A stretch of 64,000 nt of DNA, taken from Actinomadura viridilutea (lineage in GTDB: Bacteria; Actinomycetota; Actinomycetes; Streptosporangiales; Streptosporangiaceae). Position 1 is the first letter of the stretch. Each line of letters opens with the position of its first letter. The DNA lies in assembly GCA_003001795.1 (NCBI GenBank), contig PVNI01000005.1:186001-250000 (forward strand), in the 5' to 3' direction. A program made the position numbers and the translations under genes. Below, in pieces: positions 1 to 7,555 of this stretch. Below the pieces are notes generated by a model. It did not search any database and was not told the origin of the DNA. It worked only from the letters and a program-made list of their open reading frames with translations.

Positions 1-129
1 GCGGGCGAGCAGCCCGCGCACCTTCGCCTGGGTGCGCGGGTCGCGCGCGTAGCGCTCGGCCTGTCCGCGCATCCGCCGCCCCTGCGGGCTGCTTGTGAAT
101 CGCCTGATGCGGTCCATGAGCGTGGGCAT
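1..129 (-). CDS. Small basic hypothetical protein, 3' end cut by window edge
   Basis: The frame reads leftwards from an ATG at 127-129, preceded on that strand by a GAGGAGG ribosome site six bases away, and is still open after 43 codons at base 1. The visible residues are rich in Arg and Gln, with the stretch RYARDPRTQAKVRGLLAR near the edge. No family is recognised. A second small gene at 256-381 on the same strand ends with a closely similar motif, which supports this being a real gene and suggests a duplicated pair. Function unknown. Confidence 0.55.
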   Translation of the reverse strand, partial: MPTLMDRIRRFTSSPQGRRMRGQAERYARDPRTQAKVRGLLAR

Positions 130-255
130 GTCTCCTCCTCGGTCCGGGTCCGAGAGGGCGCCCTCCGTCCGCCCACTGCGGGCGGACGCACGGCGGGCGC
201 AACTCGAACCATTCGGGTGGTGCCCGCCGTATCCAGGTCGATGCTTCCTGTGCAC

Positions 256-381
256 CTACTGGCGGAGTCCCCGCACCTTCTCCTGGGCCTGTGGGTCGCG
301 GGCGGCGCGCTCGGCCTTCTGCTCGCCCGCGCGGCCGAGCGGGCCGCCGGGAGGTCTCGTGAGCCCGCCGAGATGCGCCAC
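256..381 (-). CDS. Tiny hypothetical protein related to the gene at 1-129
   Basis: This is a 41-codon frame with a GTG start at 379-381 and a TAG stop. Its C-terminal third (AERAARDPQAQEKVRGLRQ) matches the pattern AERYARDPRTQAKVRGLL of the neighbour at 1-129, so the two look like diverged tandem copies. The ribosome site is weak (GGAAAGAA). The frame also stays open further upstream, so the exact start is uncertain. The copy ends right after the shared motif, while the neighbour continues, so it may be a truncated copy. Function unknown. Confidence 0.4.
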   Translation of the reverse strand: MAHLGGLTRPPGGPLGRAGEQKAERAARDPQAQEKVRGLRQ

Positions 382-701
382 GGCTTCTTTCCGCCGCCGG
401 ACGACGGTCCGGCCCGATTCACCGAGTCGTGGACGTGGACGGCGCCGCTTCGAAGGGCGGATCGGACGTCCGGCGGCGCGGGCGGCGCCAGGGTGACCGG
501 CAGCGGCGCGGGAGCGTGCCCGCCCGCACTCGTGCAGCGCCCCCGCCATCGCGGGCGGGGGCGTCACCAGCACGGGGTCCTCACCCTACATCTTGATGTT
601 GAACGGCGTACCGGCACCAGATCTAGGGCGTGTCGCTGGGAGCGTCGCCCGACGGGGGTCCCTTGGAGGTGCCGGTACCGCAGTGGGACGATAGCCCCGC
701 C

Positions 702-1298
702 ATGACCGCGCCCCCGCCGAGCCCGCTCTTCCGCGTCTCGCGCGCGGTGGTGTTCGCCACCGTGTGCGTGTCGCTGTCGACGCTCGGGCACACGGCGACG
801 TCCCCCGCGGCGGTCCCGCCGTGGGCGGTGCTCGCCGGCTTCGGCGGCGTGCTGGCGGTGACGCTGGTGCTGGCGGGCCACGAACGTTCCCTGGCCACCA
901 TCCTCGGCGGACTGGTGGGCGGCCAGTTCGCGTTGCACAGCCTGTTCGCGAACGCCGCCGCGCCCGTGGCGCACCACCCCGCCGTGCTGCCGGGCGACGC
1001 CGCGCACGGATCGTGCCTGGGCATGCCGCTCGCCCACATCGCGGCCGCCGTCGTCTCGGCCTGGTGGCTGCGGCGCGGCGAACGCGCGGCCTGGTCGCTG
1101 GCGCGGCGGCTGCGGGCCCTGGCCGACCGGCCGATCCGGCTGGTGCTGGCGCTGCTGTTCGTCGAGCCGGCCCTGCCGCCCGTCGCGGCTTCTTCGGTTC
1201 CGTCGGCGGCGGTGCCGCCGCCCGCCGACCGGGTGCCGCGGTTCCCCCTCGTGCGCCGCGGCCCGCCCTGCCGTTCGAGGGCGCTCGTCACCGGCTGA
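702..1298 (+). CDS. Hypothetical membrane protein upstream of copper genes
   Basis: A 198-residue protein if the ATG at 702 is used; the frame is open from 630 but the earlier codons look unlike a signal or membrane start. It contains about four hydrophobic segments (roughly residues 13-35, 45-65, 67-85 and 110-125) and a Pro/Arg-rich C-terminus. Several His, Met and Cys residues lie in and between the central segments (SLFANAAAPVAHH, GSCLGMPLAH), which could bind metal but are not a known motif. It is followed after 87 bases by the YcnI and CopC genes on the same strand, so a role in copper or envelope metal handling is a context guess only. Confidence 0.6.
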   Translation: MTAPPPSPLFRVSRAVVFATVCVSLSTLGHTATSPAAVPPWAVLAGFGGVLAVTLVLAGHERSLATILGGLVGGQFALHSLFANAAAPVAHHPAVLPGDAAHGSCLGMPLAHIAAAVVSAWWLRRGERAAWSLARRLRALADRPIRLVLALLFVEPALPPVAASSVPSAAVPPPADRVPRFPLVRRGPPCRSRALVTG

Positions 1299-1385
1299 CG
1301 GGCGCCGTACGAGCCACGTCACCGGACGCCGCCGCCCGCGCGCGGCGCCTCCGGTGTGTTCCCGTACGCCTCGAACGGAGTCGTC

Positions 1386-2093
1386 ATGTCCCTACGCAAC
1401 GTTCGGCGTGCCGTCGTGGTCGGCGGAGTCGCCGCCCTTTGGGCGACCGCTCTGTGCACCGCCGCGTCCGCGCACGTCACCGCCAACCCCGAATCGGCCG
1501 AGCAAGGGTCGTACACCAAGGTGTCGTTCCGCGTCCCGAACGAACGCGACAACGCCTCGACCACCGAGGTCCGGGTGGACCTGCCGACCGACCATCCCGT
1601 CGCGCACGTCTCCGTCCGTCCCGCCCCCGGGTGGAAGGTCACGATCGAGAAGACCAAGCTGAGCATCCCCGTGAAGATCGAGGGCGGGGAGCTGTCGGAG
1701 GTCGTCTCCCGCATCACCTGGACCGGCGGCGAGATCGGGCCCGGTCAGTTCGAGGAGTTCGACGTGTCGATGGGCCCGCTGCCCACCGGCGTCGACCGGA
1801 TGCTGTTCAAGGCCGAGCAGAAGTACTCCAACGGCGAGGTCGTCCGGTGGGACCAGGACCCGGGCGACGGGGGCGAGGAGCCGGAGCATCCGGCACCGGA
1901 GCTTAAGCTGACGCCCAAGGGGGCCTCCGCCGCGCCCGCCGCCGACAAGGCCGGCGTCCGGGCCGCCTCGGCCGCGTCCGGGTCGGCGTCCGACGGGACG
2001 GCGCGGCTGCTCGGCGGCCTGGGACTGGCCGCCGGAGTCATCGGAATCGGTGTCGGCGGGTTCGGTCTGGCGCGAGGAAGGAGCCGGTCATGA
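1386..2093 (+). CDS. YcnI-family (DUF1775) exported membrane-anchored protein
   Basis: The protein has 235 residues. It begins with a cleavable signal peptide (about residues 1-28, ending in TAASA) so that mature protein starts with His in the order HVTANPESA, the conserved N-terminal histidine of YcnI/DUF1775 domains that binds copper in studied members. The domain runs to about residue 160, followed by a Pro/Ala-rich linker and one C-terminal membrane helix with a short Arg tail. The ATG at 1386 is preferred over one at 1356 because it starts the signal peptide directly. Its stop overlaps the start of the CopC gene, the usual YcnI-CopC arrangement, implying translational coupling and a shared role in extracytoplasmic copper handling. 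Confidence 0.9.
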   Translation: MSLRNVRRAVVVGGVAALWATALCTAASAHVTANPESAEQGSYTKVSFRVPNERDNASTTEVRVDLPTDHPVAHVSVRPAPGWKVTIEKTKLSIPVKIEGGELSEVVSRITWTGGEIGPGQFEEFDVSMGPLPTGVDRMLFKAEQKYSNGEVVRWDQDPGDGGEEPEHPAPELKLTPKGASAAPAADKAGVRAASAASGSASDGTARLLGGLGLAAGVIGIGVGGFGLARGRSRS

Positions 2094-2638
2094 GGTGGCT
2101 GCGGGTGCTGATCGCGGCGGTGATCGCGGCGGTCGCGCTGGGGGCGACGGCCGCGCCCGCGTCCGCGCACGACGCGCTCAAGTCGGCCAGCCCGGCGTCC
2201 GGCGCCACGGTCGCGCCGCCGTCGGAGATCGTGCTGACCTTCACCAACAGCGTGCGCCTGCCGCAGGTGGTGGTGACGGACGCCGGCGGCACCGCGTACC
2301 AGTCGGGGGCGCCCCAGGCGACCGACAACAAGGTCACCCAGCCGCTGAACGGGACGCTGCCGAACGGCACGTACACGGTGGCGTGGCGGGTCGTCTCCGC
2401 CGACGGCCACCCGATCAAGGGCACCTACAAGTTCACGGTGGAGGGCTCCACCGCGCAGAGCCCTGCCTCGACGACGAGCGGCGCCGCGTCGCCCCCTCCG
2501 CCTTCGCCGACGGTGGGCACGAGCGGCGGCTCCGACGACGGCGGCGCTTCGGGCTGGCTGTGGATCGGCCTGGCCGCCGTGGCCGTCGCCGCCGTGGCGG
2601 GCGGCGTCGCCTGGGCCCGCCGCCCGGGCCAGAACTGA
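2090..2638 (+). CDS. CopC-domain copper-binding exported protein
   Basis: A 182-residue protein with a signal peptide (residues 1-24 or so, ending APASA), mature N-terminus HDALKSASPASGA, a CopC/YobA beta-sandwich domain to about residue 122, a Ser/Pro-rich linker and a C-terminal membrane helix. The His directly after the signal cleavage site and the HPIKG motif near residue 108 are the positions used for copper binding in CopC proteins. The start overlaps the ycnI stop (ATGA). There is no CopD membrane domain fused or adjacent, so it probably works as a surface copper chaperone or buffer rather than as part of a CopCD importer. A strong hairpin follows the stop codon. Confidence 0.9.
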   Translation: MRWLRVLIAAVIAAVALGATAAPASAHDALKSASPASGATVAPPSEIVLTFTNSVRLPQVVVTDAGGTAYQSGAPQATDNKVTQPLNGTLPNGTYTVAWRVVSADGHPIKGTYKFTVEGSTAQSPASTTSGAASPPPPSPTVGTSGGSDDGGASGWLWIGLAAVAVAAVAGGVAWARRPGQN

Positions 2639-2653
2639 CACCCGCGCCCTTTC

Positions 2654-2689
2654 CGCCCGCCCGCCGACCGCCCACCCGGCGGGCGGGCG
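2654..2689. terminator. Hairpin between copC and a convergent lipoprotein gene
   Basis: A perfect 12-bp stem (CGCCCGCCCGCC at 2654-2665 with its complement at 2678-2689) encloses a 12-base loop, 15 bases after the copC stop. It lies between convergent genes and could stop transcription from both sides. There is no true U run, only CCCCTTT after it on the + strand, as is common in high-GC actinobacteria. Confidence 0.6.
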
Positions 2690-2736
2690 CCCCTTTCGAT
2701 ACGTCTTCCTGCCTTCGCCCACCTGATGAGCCGCCT

Positions 2737-3276
2737 TCAGTGGGTGGGCGGCTCCAGGCAGGTGCCCTCCGCCGTCGTCCCCTCCACCCGGACGAGAAGC
2801 CGACGGGGACGTACGTCCCCGAGCACGCAACCGCGCTCCCCGACGCGCACAGCGAACTCCGCACCCGGTGGCGGCGTGGCCGAGGACGACAACGGCGACG
2901 CGCGCACGGGCCTCACCTGGACCCGATCACTCGGATAGCCGAGGCCGAGCAGCGCGCCCTCCACCGCTTGGACGGAGAACTCCTTGTTCTCCCTCAGCTC
3001 CTTCAGCGCCGACCGAACCCTGCCTTCGGCCGCGCGCGCAAGCCGTTCATCCTCCTTCGAGAGCGCCCGCCGGTACTTCCAGGCGTTGTTCTCCTGGTGA
3101 TGCGGAGCCGACTCCCCCGGCGGCGACGCTGGGGCGGGCACCGAAGGCCGCGTCGCAACGGGGGACGACGACGGCAGCGAACTGACGGTCTCCGTCCCGC
3201 ACCCCACGCCCAAGACACCCGTCACCGCGACGAGAACGAGCGCCCGCCCAGAAATCACCACACGCTCGATTGTCAC
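2737..3276 (-). CDS. Hypothetical lipoprotein
   Basis: The protein has 179 residues from a GTG at 3276 (another GTG at 3297 is possible). It starts with a hydrophobic signal and a lipobox-like VLGVGC, so it is probably a lipid-anchored surface protein. A Ser/Pro-rich linker follows, then a charged helical part (about residues 65-110, with WKYRRALSKEDERLARA) and a small C-terminal domain with two Cys (RGCVLGD and EGTCLEP) that could form a disulfide. The pattern, an N-terminal linker then a short beta-rich domain, is common in actinomycete lipoproteins of unknown function. It is convergent to copC. Confidence 0.7.
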   Translation of the reverse strand: MTIERVVISGRALVLVAVTGVLGVGCGTETVSSLPSSSPVATRPSVPAPASPPGESAPHHQENNAWKYRRALSKEDERLARAAEGRVRSALKELRENKEFSVQAVEGALLGLGYPSDRVQVRPVRASPLSSSATPPPGAEFAVRVGERGCVLGDVRPRRLLVRVEGTTAEGTCLEPPTH

Positions 3277-3375
3277 GGCCCCGCCGGCGACCGCCACCTG
3301 CGGCAGTGCCGACCGGCGGCCGGGTCCTGATCGCCGAAGCGGCGGCGGGGCCCGGCCGCCCTCTTTTGTGCGAGT

Positions 3376-3915
3376 TCAGGCTTCATCGGGCTCCGCGAGG
3401 CGGGGCGTTTTCGAGTGCGCCGGATCCTCTTGGGCGTCGGCCTCGACCTTGGCGAGCATGCGCCTGAGCAGGTCGTCCAGTGTCGCCTGCGCGGCGGGGT
3501 CGAGTGCGGCGACCATGTCGGCTTCGGCGTCCCCGCGCAGGCGCATCGCGGCGAGCCACTTGGCGTGGCCGGCCTCGGTGAGCTCCACCTCGACCCGCCG
3601 CCGGTCGCCCGGGCGGCGCAGCCGGCGGACCAGTCCGGCCTGTTCCAGGGTGTCGAGTCGCCCGGTCATCCCGGCGGGGGAGAGCATGAGCTCCTGCGCC
3701 AGGTGGGAGGGCGTCATCGTGCCTCCGTGGGCGACCAGCCGGTGCAGGGTCTCGAACTCGAACTCCTGCAGCCCGACCTGGGCCAGCGCCCGGTCCTTGG
3801 CCTGGCGGACGTGCTTCACGAGGAACTGCATCCGGGTGACGATCGCCTCGGTGCGCTCGTCATAGGGCGCCTTGCCGCGCCAGCGGGCCAGGTGGCGATC
3901 GACGGAGTCCTCCAT
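3376..3915 (-). CDS. MarR-family transcription regulator
   Basis: A 179-residue winged-helix protein. The N-terminal dimer helix is followed by the recognition part (TPSHLAQELMLSPAGMTGRLDTLEQAGLV, about residues 67-95) and the wing with RRPGDRRRVEVELTEAG, which is the MarR signature DxRxxxxxLT. It is transcribed divergently from an MFS exporter gene 70 bases away, with one palindrome covering both promoter regions, so it most likely represses both itself and the exporter and is released by a small-molecule ligand, perhaps the exporter substrate. The ligand cannot be told from sequence. Confidence 0.93.
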   Translation of the reverse strand: MEDSVDRHLARWRGKAPYDERTEAIVTRMQFLVKHVRQAKDRALAQVGLQEFEFETLHRLVAHGGTMTPSHLAQELMLSPAGMTGRLDTLEQAGLVRRLRRPGDRRRVEVELTEAGHAKWLAAMRLRGDAEADMVAALDPAAQATLDDLLRRMLAKVEADAQEDPAHSKTPRLAEPDEA

Positions 3916-3943
3916 GCGGCCAGTATGCTGCGCTTCCGAATAA

Positions 3944-3970
3944 TTCGTTGACGAAATTTACGTCAGCGAA
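3944..3970. promoter_or_regulatory. Palindromic MarR operator between marR and MFS genes
   Basis: TTCGTTGACG (3944-3953) and CGTCAGCGAA (3961-3970) form an inverted repeat with 9 of 10 positions matching around a 7-base A/T spacer, the size expected for a MarR dimer. On the + strand TTGACG (3948-3953) and TACCGT (3972-3977), 18 bases apart, look like -35 and -10 boxes that would start transcription near the ATG at 3986. On the - strand CTGACG and TTATTC, 17 bases apart, fit the marR promoter. Bound regulator would block both. Confidence 0.75.
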
Positions 3971-3985
3971 GTACCGTCCCGCGGC

Positions 3986-5254
3986 ATGCGTCGACTGATC
4001 TTCGGCCGGGCCTGCGCCGCCCTGGCCACCGCGCTCATCCCGACGACCCTGACGCTCGCGGTGGTGCGGGCCACCGGCTCCTCCGGCGCGCTCGGCGTCG
4101 TCCTGGCCGCCGAGCTGGTCCCGATGCTGGTGCTGCTGCCGGTCGCCGGAGTGGTCGCCGACCGGTTCCCGGCCCAGCGGGTGGTGTTCGCCGCCGACCT
4201 GCTGCGGGGCGCCGCGCAGGCCGCGATCGGCGTGGAACTGCTGCGCGGCCCCGCCCGGGTTCCCGAGCTGGCCGCCCTGGCGGCCGTCACCGGCGCCGCG
4301 GTGGCTTTCGGCACCCCCGCGGTGCGGCGGCTGGTCGCGGGCGTCGTCGAGGGGGCGGACCGGCTCCGGGCCAACGCCCGGCTCGGCGTCGCCGAGGGGC
4401 TGGCCCAGATGGCCGCGCCGGCCGCGGCCGGCGGACTGGTGCTGGCGGCCGGGCCCGGCTGGTCGTCGCTGCTCACCGCCGGGCTTTTCGCGGTCTCCGC
4501 GACGACGCTCGGCGGGCTCGCCCCGCGCGGCACCGCGCCGTCCGTCGAAAGGGAGCGGTTCACCGCGCAGCTGCGCGAGGGGTGGCGGGAGACCCGGCGG
4601 CACACGTGGTTCCTGGCCATGGTCGCCGGGCACGGCGTCTGGCACCTGGCGGCGGGCTTCCTGCTGACGCTCGGCCCGGTCATCGCGGTCCGGCACCTGG
4701 GCGGGGAGACCGCCTGGGTGGTCATCGCCCAATCCGGCACCGCGGCCATGCTGATCGGTGCGTTCGGCGCGGGGCGGCTGCGGGTCCGCCGCCCGCTGGT
4801 CGCGGTCGCGTTCGGCGGCGCGGCGTACGGGCTGCCGCTGGCCGCGTTCGGGGCGGCCGCGCTCGCCCCGTCCGCCGCGCCGCTGGCGGTCGTCGCGCCG
4901 GCCTACTTCGCGGCCATGCTCGGCCTCGGTGTGCTCAACCCGCTGTGGGAGACGACGCTGCAGCGGCGGATCCCGCAGGACGCGCTGGGCCGGGTCGGCT
5001 CGTTCGACGCGCTGATCTCCTTCGCCAGCCGGCCGCTCGGCATGGCGGTGGCGGCCCCGGTCGCCGCGGTGACCGGGACGGCCGCGCCGCTACTGGTCCT
5101 GGCGGTCCTGGTCGCCGCGGCGAACCTGGCCGGGCTGCTGCTCACGGACGTCCGGGACGACCGGGTCGATCCGCTCGGCGGGCCGCGCCGCGACGACCCG
5201 GCGGGCGGGGGCGACGACCGGGCGGTGGGCCGGCTCGTCCGGGACGCCGATTGA
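3986..5254 (+). CDS. MFS exporter (12-TM, drug-efflux type)
   Basis: A 422-residue major facilitator with about twelve hydrophobic segments. The loop after helix 2 reads AGVVADRFPAQRVVFAADLLRGA, matching the family motif A pattern GxxaDRxxxRxv seen in EntS/MFS_3-like exporters. The N-terminus is unusually short, going directly into RLIFGRACAALAT. No ribosome site precedes the ATG, and the predicted transcription start is at or next to it, so the message is probably leaderless. The C-terminal tail (about residues 385-422) is Asp/Arg-rich and cytoplasmic. The divergent MarR gene indicates substrate-induced expression. The substrate is unknown; an antibiotic, toxin or siderophore is plausible. 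Confidence 0.9.
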   Translation: MRRLIFGRACAALATALIPTTLTLAVVRATGSSGALGVVLAAELVPMLVLLPVAGVVADRFPAQRVVFAADLLRGAAQAAIGVELLRGPARVPELAALAAVTGAAVAFGTPAVRRLVAGVVEGADRLRANARLGVAEGLAQMAAPAAAGGLVLAAGPGWSSLLTAGLFAVSATTLGGLAPRGTAPSVERERFTAQLREGWRETRRHTWFLAMVAGHGVWHLAAGFLLTLGPVIAVRHLGGETAWVVIAQSGTAAMLIGAFGAGRLRVRRPLVAVAFGGAAYGLPLAAFGAAALAPSAAPLAVVAPAYFAAMLGLGVLNPLWETTLQRRIPQDALGRVGSFDALISFASRPLGMAVAAPVAAVTGTAAPLLVLAVLVAAANLAGLLLTDVRDDRVDPLGGPRRDDPAGGGDDRAVGRLVRDAD

Positions 5255-5256
5255 CC

Positions 5257-5290
5257 TGCGCCGGACACCGACGCCGCCCTGTCCGGCGCA
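5257..5290. terminator. Hairpin between two convergent MFS genes
   Basis: TGCGCCGGACA at 5257-5267 and its perfect complement at 5280-5290 form an 11-bp stem with a 12-base loop, directly after the stop of the first MFS gene and 34 bases before the convergent end of the next. It probably serves as a two-way terminator. No U run is present. Confidence 0.6.
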
Positions 5291-5324
5291 GAGAGCAAGA
5301 GCGAGGCCGAAACATGCCGCGGGT

Positions 5325-6749
5325 TCAGACTTCATCGACGCGGTCGGTGCTCGGCCGGGGGCGGGCGCGTTCCGCAGCCGAGGTCGGCGGGGTGTCGCGC
5401 CGCACCGGGTGCGCTGGGCGGCCGCCGCGCCCGTGGACGAGGACGGCGAGGATGCCGAGCGCGGTGGCCAGGCCCATGCCGATGCGCAGACCGGCGAGGC
5501 CGTAGCCGGACAGGGCCCAGGCGGTGGTGGCCAGGGCGGGGCCCAGGGAGAAGCCGAGTTGGCGGGCCAGGCTTTGGGCGGCGCCCGCCATGCCGTGGGC
5601 GTCGTCCGGGGCGTTCCTCATGAGCAGGGCGAAGTTCGGGCCTGCGAACAGCCCAGTGCCCGCTCCCGCGACCGCCAGGCGCCAGGCGAGGTCGGCGGGG
5701 GTCCAGCCTGGGCCGAGCGGGATCATCAGGGCGGTGCCCAGGGCCCCGACCACGACGCCCAGGCCGACGGTGCGGGACGCGCCCCACCGGTCGGCCAGGA
5801 GCCCGCCGACCGGACCCGCCAGCACCATGCCCGCGGGGAACGCCAGGATCGCGGTGCCCGCGGCGGCCGCTGACAGGCCGAGGACGCGCTGGAGGTAGAA
5901 CGGGGCGAGGAACTCGACCGACGCGACGGCCGCCGCGTTCATCAGCACCAACAGCAATGGCGCGGTCACCCCCGGCATGCGCGCGAGGGCACGGGCCGGG
6001 CGGCTCGCGTCCATGCGCGTCCACAGCAGCAGCGGCGGCACGGCCGCGGCGCACAGGCCCAGCCAGCCGAGGCCGCGGCCCGCCGCGAGCGACAGACCCA
6101 GCAGCAGGGCGCCCATGGCGAGCGTGAGCACGGCGGCCTCGGCGAGCAGATCGCGGGACGGGCGGCGCAGCGGCCCGTCCGGCGGCATCTGCCGGAGCGC
6201 CACCGCGATGACGAGCACGCCGAGCGGGCCGTTGACGTAGAAGATCCATGGCCAGCCCCATGCCTGGACGATGAGGCCGCCGACCGCGGGCGCGCTGACG
6301 GCGCCGAGCGGCCCGACCGTCATCACCAGCGAGGTCGCCCGCGCCGCCCGCCCGGGGCGGACGGCTCGCGTGGCGACCACCGGGACGAGGGCGAACAGCG
6401 CGCCGGCGAAGGCGCCCTGCCCGACGCGGGCCGCCACCAGCCAGCCGAGCCCCGGCGCCGCTCCGGCGGCGAGGCCGGCGGCGGTGAAGCCGCCGACCAG
6501 CGGGACGAGGGCGGCCCGCGCGCCGACCCGGTCGAGCCAGCGTCCGGCGGGCAGGGTGACGGCGACCAGCGGCAGCAGGTAGCCGAGGACGACCCATTCG
6601 GTGGCGGCGGTGCGGACGCCGAAGTCGCGTTCCAGGGCGGGCAGCGCCACCGCGACCACGCCGGCGTCGAGGGTGGCCATGAAGACCACCAGGCCCATCG
6701 CGGCCACCAGCGGCCAGCGATCGCGGTCGTGCTCCGCCGTCCCCGCCAC
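5325..6749 (-). CDS. MFS exporter, DHA2 (QacA/EmrB-like)
   Basis: A 474-residue transporter. The GTG at 6747-6749 is chosen because it follows GGGGAGGCGAC at good spacing and begins just before the first membrane helix; an open frame further upstream runs through the operator and is not credible. Helix 1 has TLDAGVVAVALPAL, the DHA2 motif D1 (ldxTvvnvALP), and about thirteen to fourteen helices follow, with TLPAGRWLDRVGAR after helix 2 as motif A. It is divergent from a TetR gene with a shared palindrome, the classic arrangement of a drug pump under its own repressor. Substrate unknown; the pump may confer resistance to lipophilic cations or antibiotics. Confidence 0.9.
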   Translation of the reverse strand: MAGTAEHDRDRWPLVAAMGLVVFMATLDAGVVAVALPALERDFGVRTAATEWVVLGYLLPLVAVTLPAGRWLDRVGARAALVPLVGGFTAAGLAAGAAPGLGWLVAARVGQGAFAGALFALVPVVATRAVRPGRAARATSLVMTVGPLGAVSAPAVGGLIVQAWGWPWIFYVNGPLGVLVIAVALRQMPPDGPLRRPSRDLLAEAAVLTLAMGALLLGLSLAAGRGLGWLGLCAAAVPPLLLWTRMDASRPARALARMPGVTAPLLLVLMNAAAVASVEFLAPFYLQRVLGLSAAAAGTAILAFPAGMVLAGPVGGLLADRWGASRTVGLGVVVGALGTALMIPLGPGWTPADLAWRLAVAGAGTGLFAGPNFALLMRNAPDDAHGMAGAAQSLARQLGFSLGPALATTAWALSGYGLAGLRIGMGLATALGILAVLVHGRGGRPAHPVRRDTPPTSAAERARPRPSTDRVDEV

Positions 6750-6768
6750 GTCGCCTCCCCAAAACTTC

Positions 6769-6802
6769 ACACCATGTGCACTTTGGAAAGTACACACTGT
6801 GT
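6769..6802. promoter_or_regulatory. TetR operator between MFS and tetR genes
   Basis: Two 16-base arms, 6769-6784 and 6787-6802, are inverted copies of each other at 13 of 16 positions around a 2-base centre. The inner arms TGTGCACTTT and AAAGTACACA match at 9 of 10. The element lies 20 bases upstream of the exporter start and 32 bases upstream of the regulator start, so binding would repress both divergent promoters. Confidence 0.75.
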
Positions 6803-6834
6803 GCAGTTCCGGCAAGAGGGGAAGACCTGCGAGC

Positions 6835-7452
6835 ATGTCCGCCATGGCGCGGGAGATCGACGCACCCCGGAACGCGCGCGGCCGCCGGTCCCGGTCCGCC
6901 CTGCTGCGCGCGGCGCGCGAGCTCATCGAGGAGCGGGGCGTCGAGGCCGTCACCATGGCGGCGGTCGCCGAACGCGCCGGGGTCACCCGCCGCGCCGTCT
7001 ACCTGCACTTCCGGTCCCGCGGCGAGCTGATCAACGAGCTGTTCGGGCACATCGCCGACACCGAGGACCTGCCGGGCCGGTTCGCCGCGGTCGACGACGC
7101 GCCCGACGGCGTCGCCGCGCTGGAGGAGTTCGCGCGGGCGCACGCCGCGTTCATGGCGCGGACCCTGCCGTTCTCCACGGCCGTCGAACGCGTCGCGCAC
7201 GCCGATCCGGACGCGGCCCGGCACTGGGAGACGGTGCTGTACTGGCGCAACGAGACCAACAAGGCCCTCATCCGACGGCTGCACGACGAGGGCGTCCTGG
7301 CCCCCGGGTGGACGGTCGACACCGCCGCCGACATGCTCCTCGCCCTCACCTCCAACGGCGTCATCCGCACGCTGCTGGAGCGCGGCTGGAGCGTCGAACA
7401 GGTCGGCGCGCACATGGCGCGCGTCCTGCGCGCCGCGTTCACGGCCGGGTGA
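6835..7452 (+). CDS. TetR/AcrR-family repressor
   Basis: A 205-residue regulator. The N-terminal helix-turn-helix covers about residues 16-62 (AARELIEERGVEAVTMAAVAERAGVTRRAVYLHFRSRGEL in outline), with the standard T-x-x-x-V-Y-x-H-F recognition helix. The C-terminal helical domain (to residue 205) would bind ligand. The ATG at 6835 follows GAGGGGAAG; a second ATG at 6844 is possible. It probably represses the divergent DHA2 pump and itself through the palindrome between them. The ligand is not predictable. Confidence 0.92.
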   Translation: MSAMAREIDAPRNARGRRSRSALLRAARELIEERGVEAVTMAAVAERAGVTRRAVYLHFRSRGELINELFGHIADTEDLPGRFAAVDDAPDGVAALEEFARAHAAFMARTLPFSTAVERVAHADPDAARHWETVLYWRNETNKALIRRLHDEGVLAPGWTVDTAADMLLALTSNGVIRTLLERGWSVEQVGAHMARVLRAAFTAG

Positions 7453-7555
7453 CGGCTACCCCCGTTCGGGGGTGGCGCGGGTCACAGTTTGTGCCCAAAC
7501 ATCCTCCCTAACCGGGGGGCGGTGCGTGACGGCCCGGGGACCGAGGAGGATGTGC

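Noticed and set aside
3341..3365. GGCGGC/GCCGCC hairpin followed by CTCTTTT on the + strand
   Set aside because: It looks like an intrinsic terminator but no + strand gene ends nearby; flanking genes run on the minus strand, for which there is no U run.
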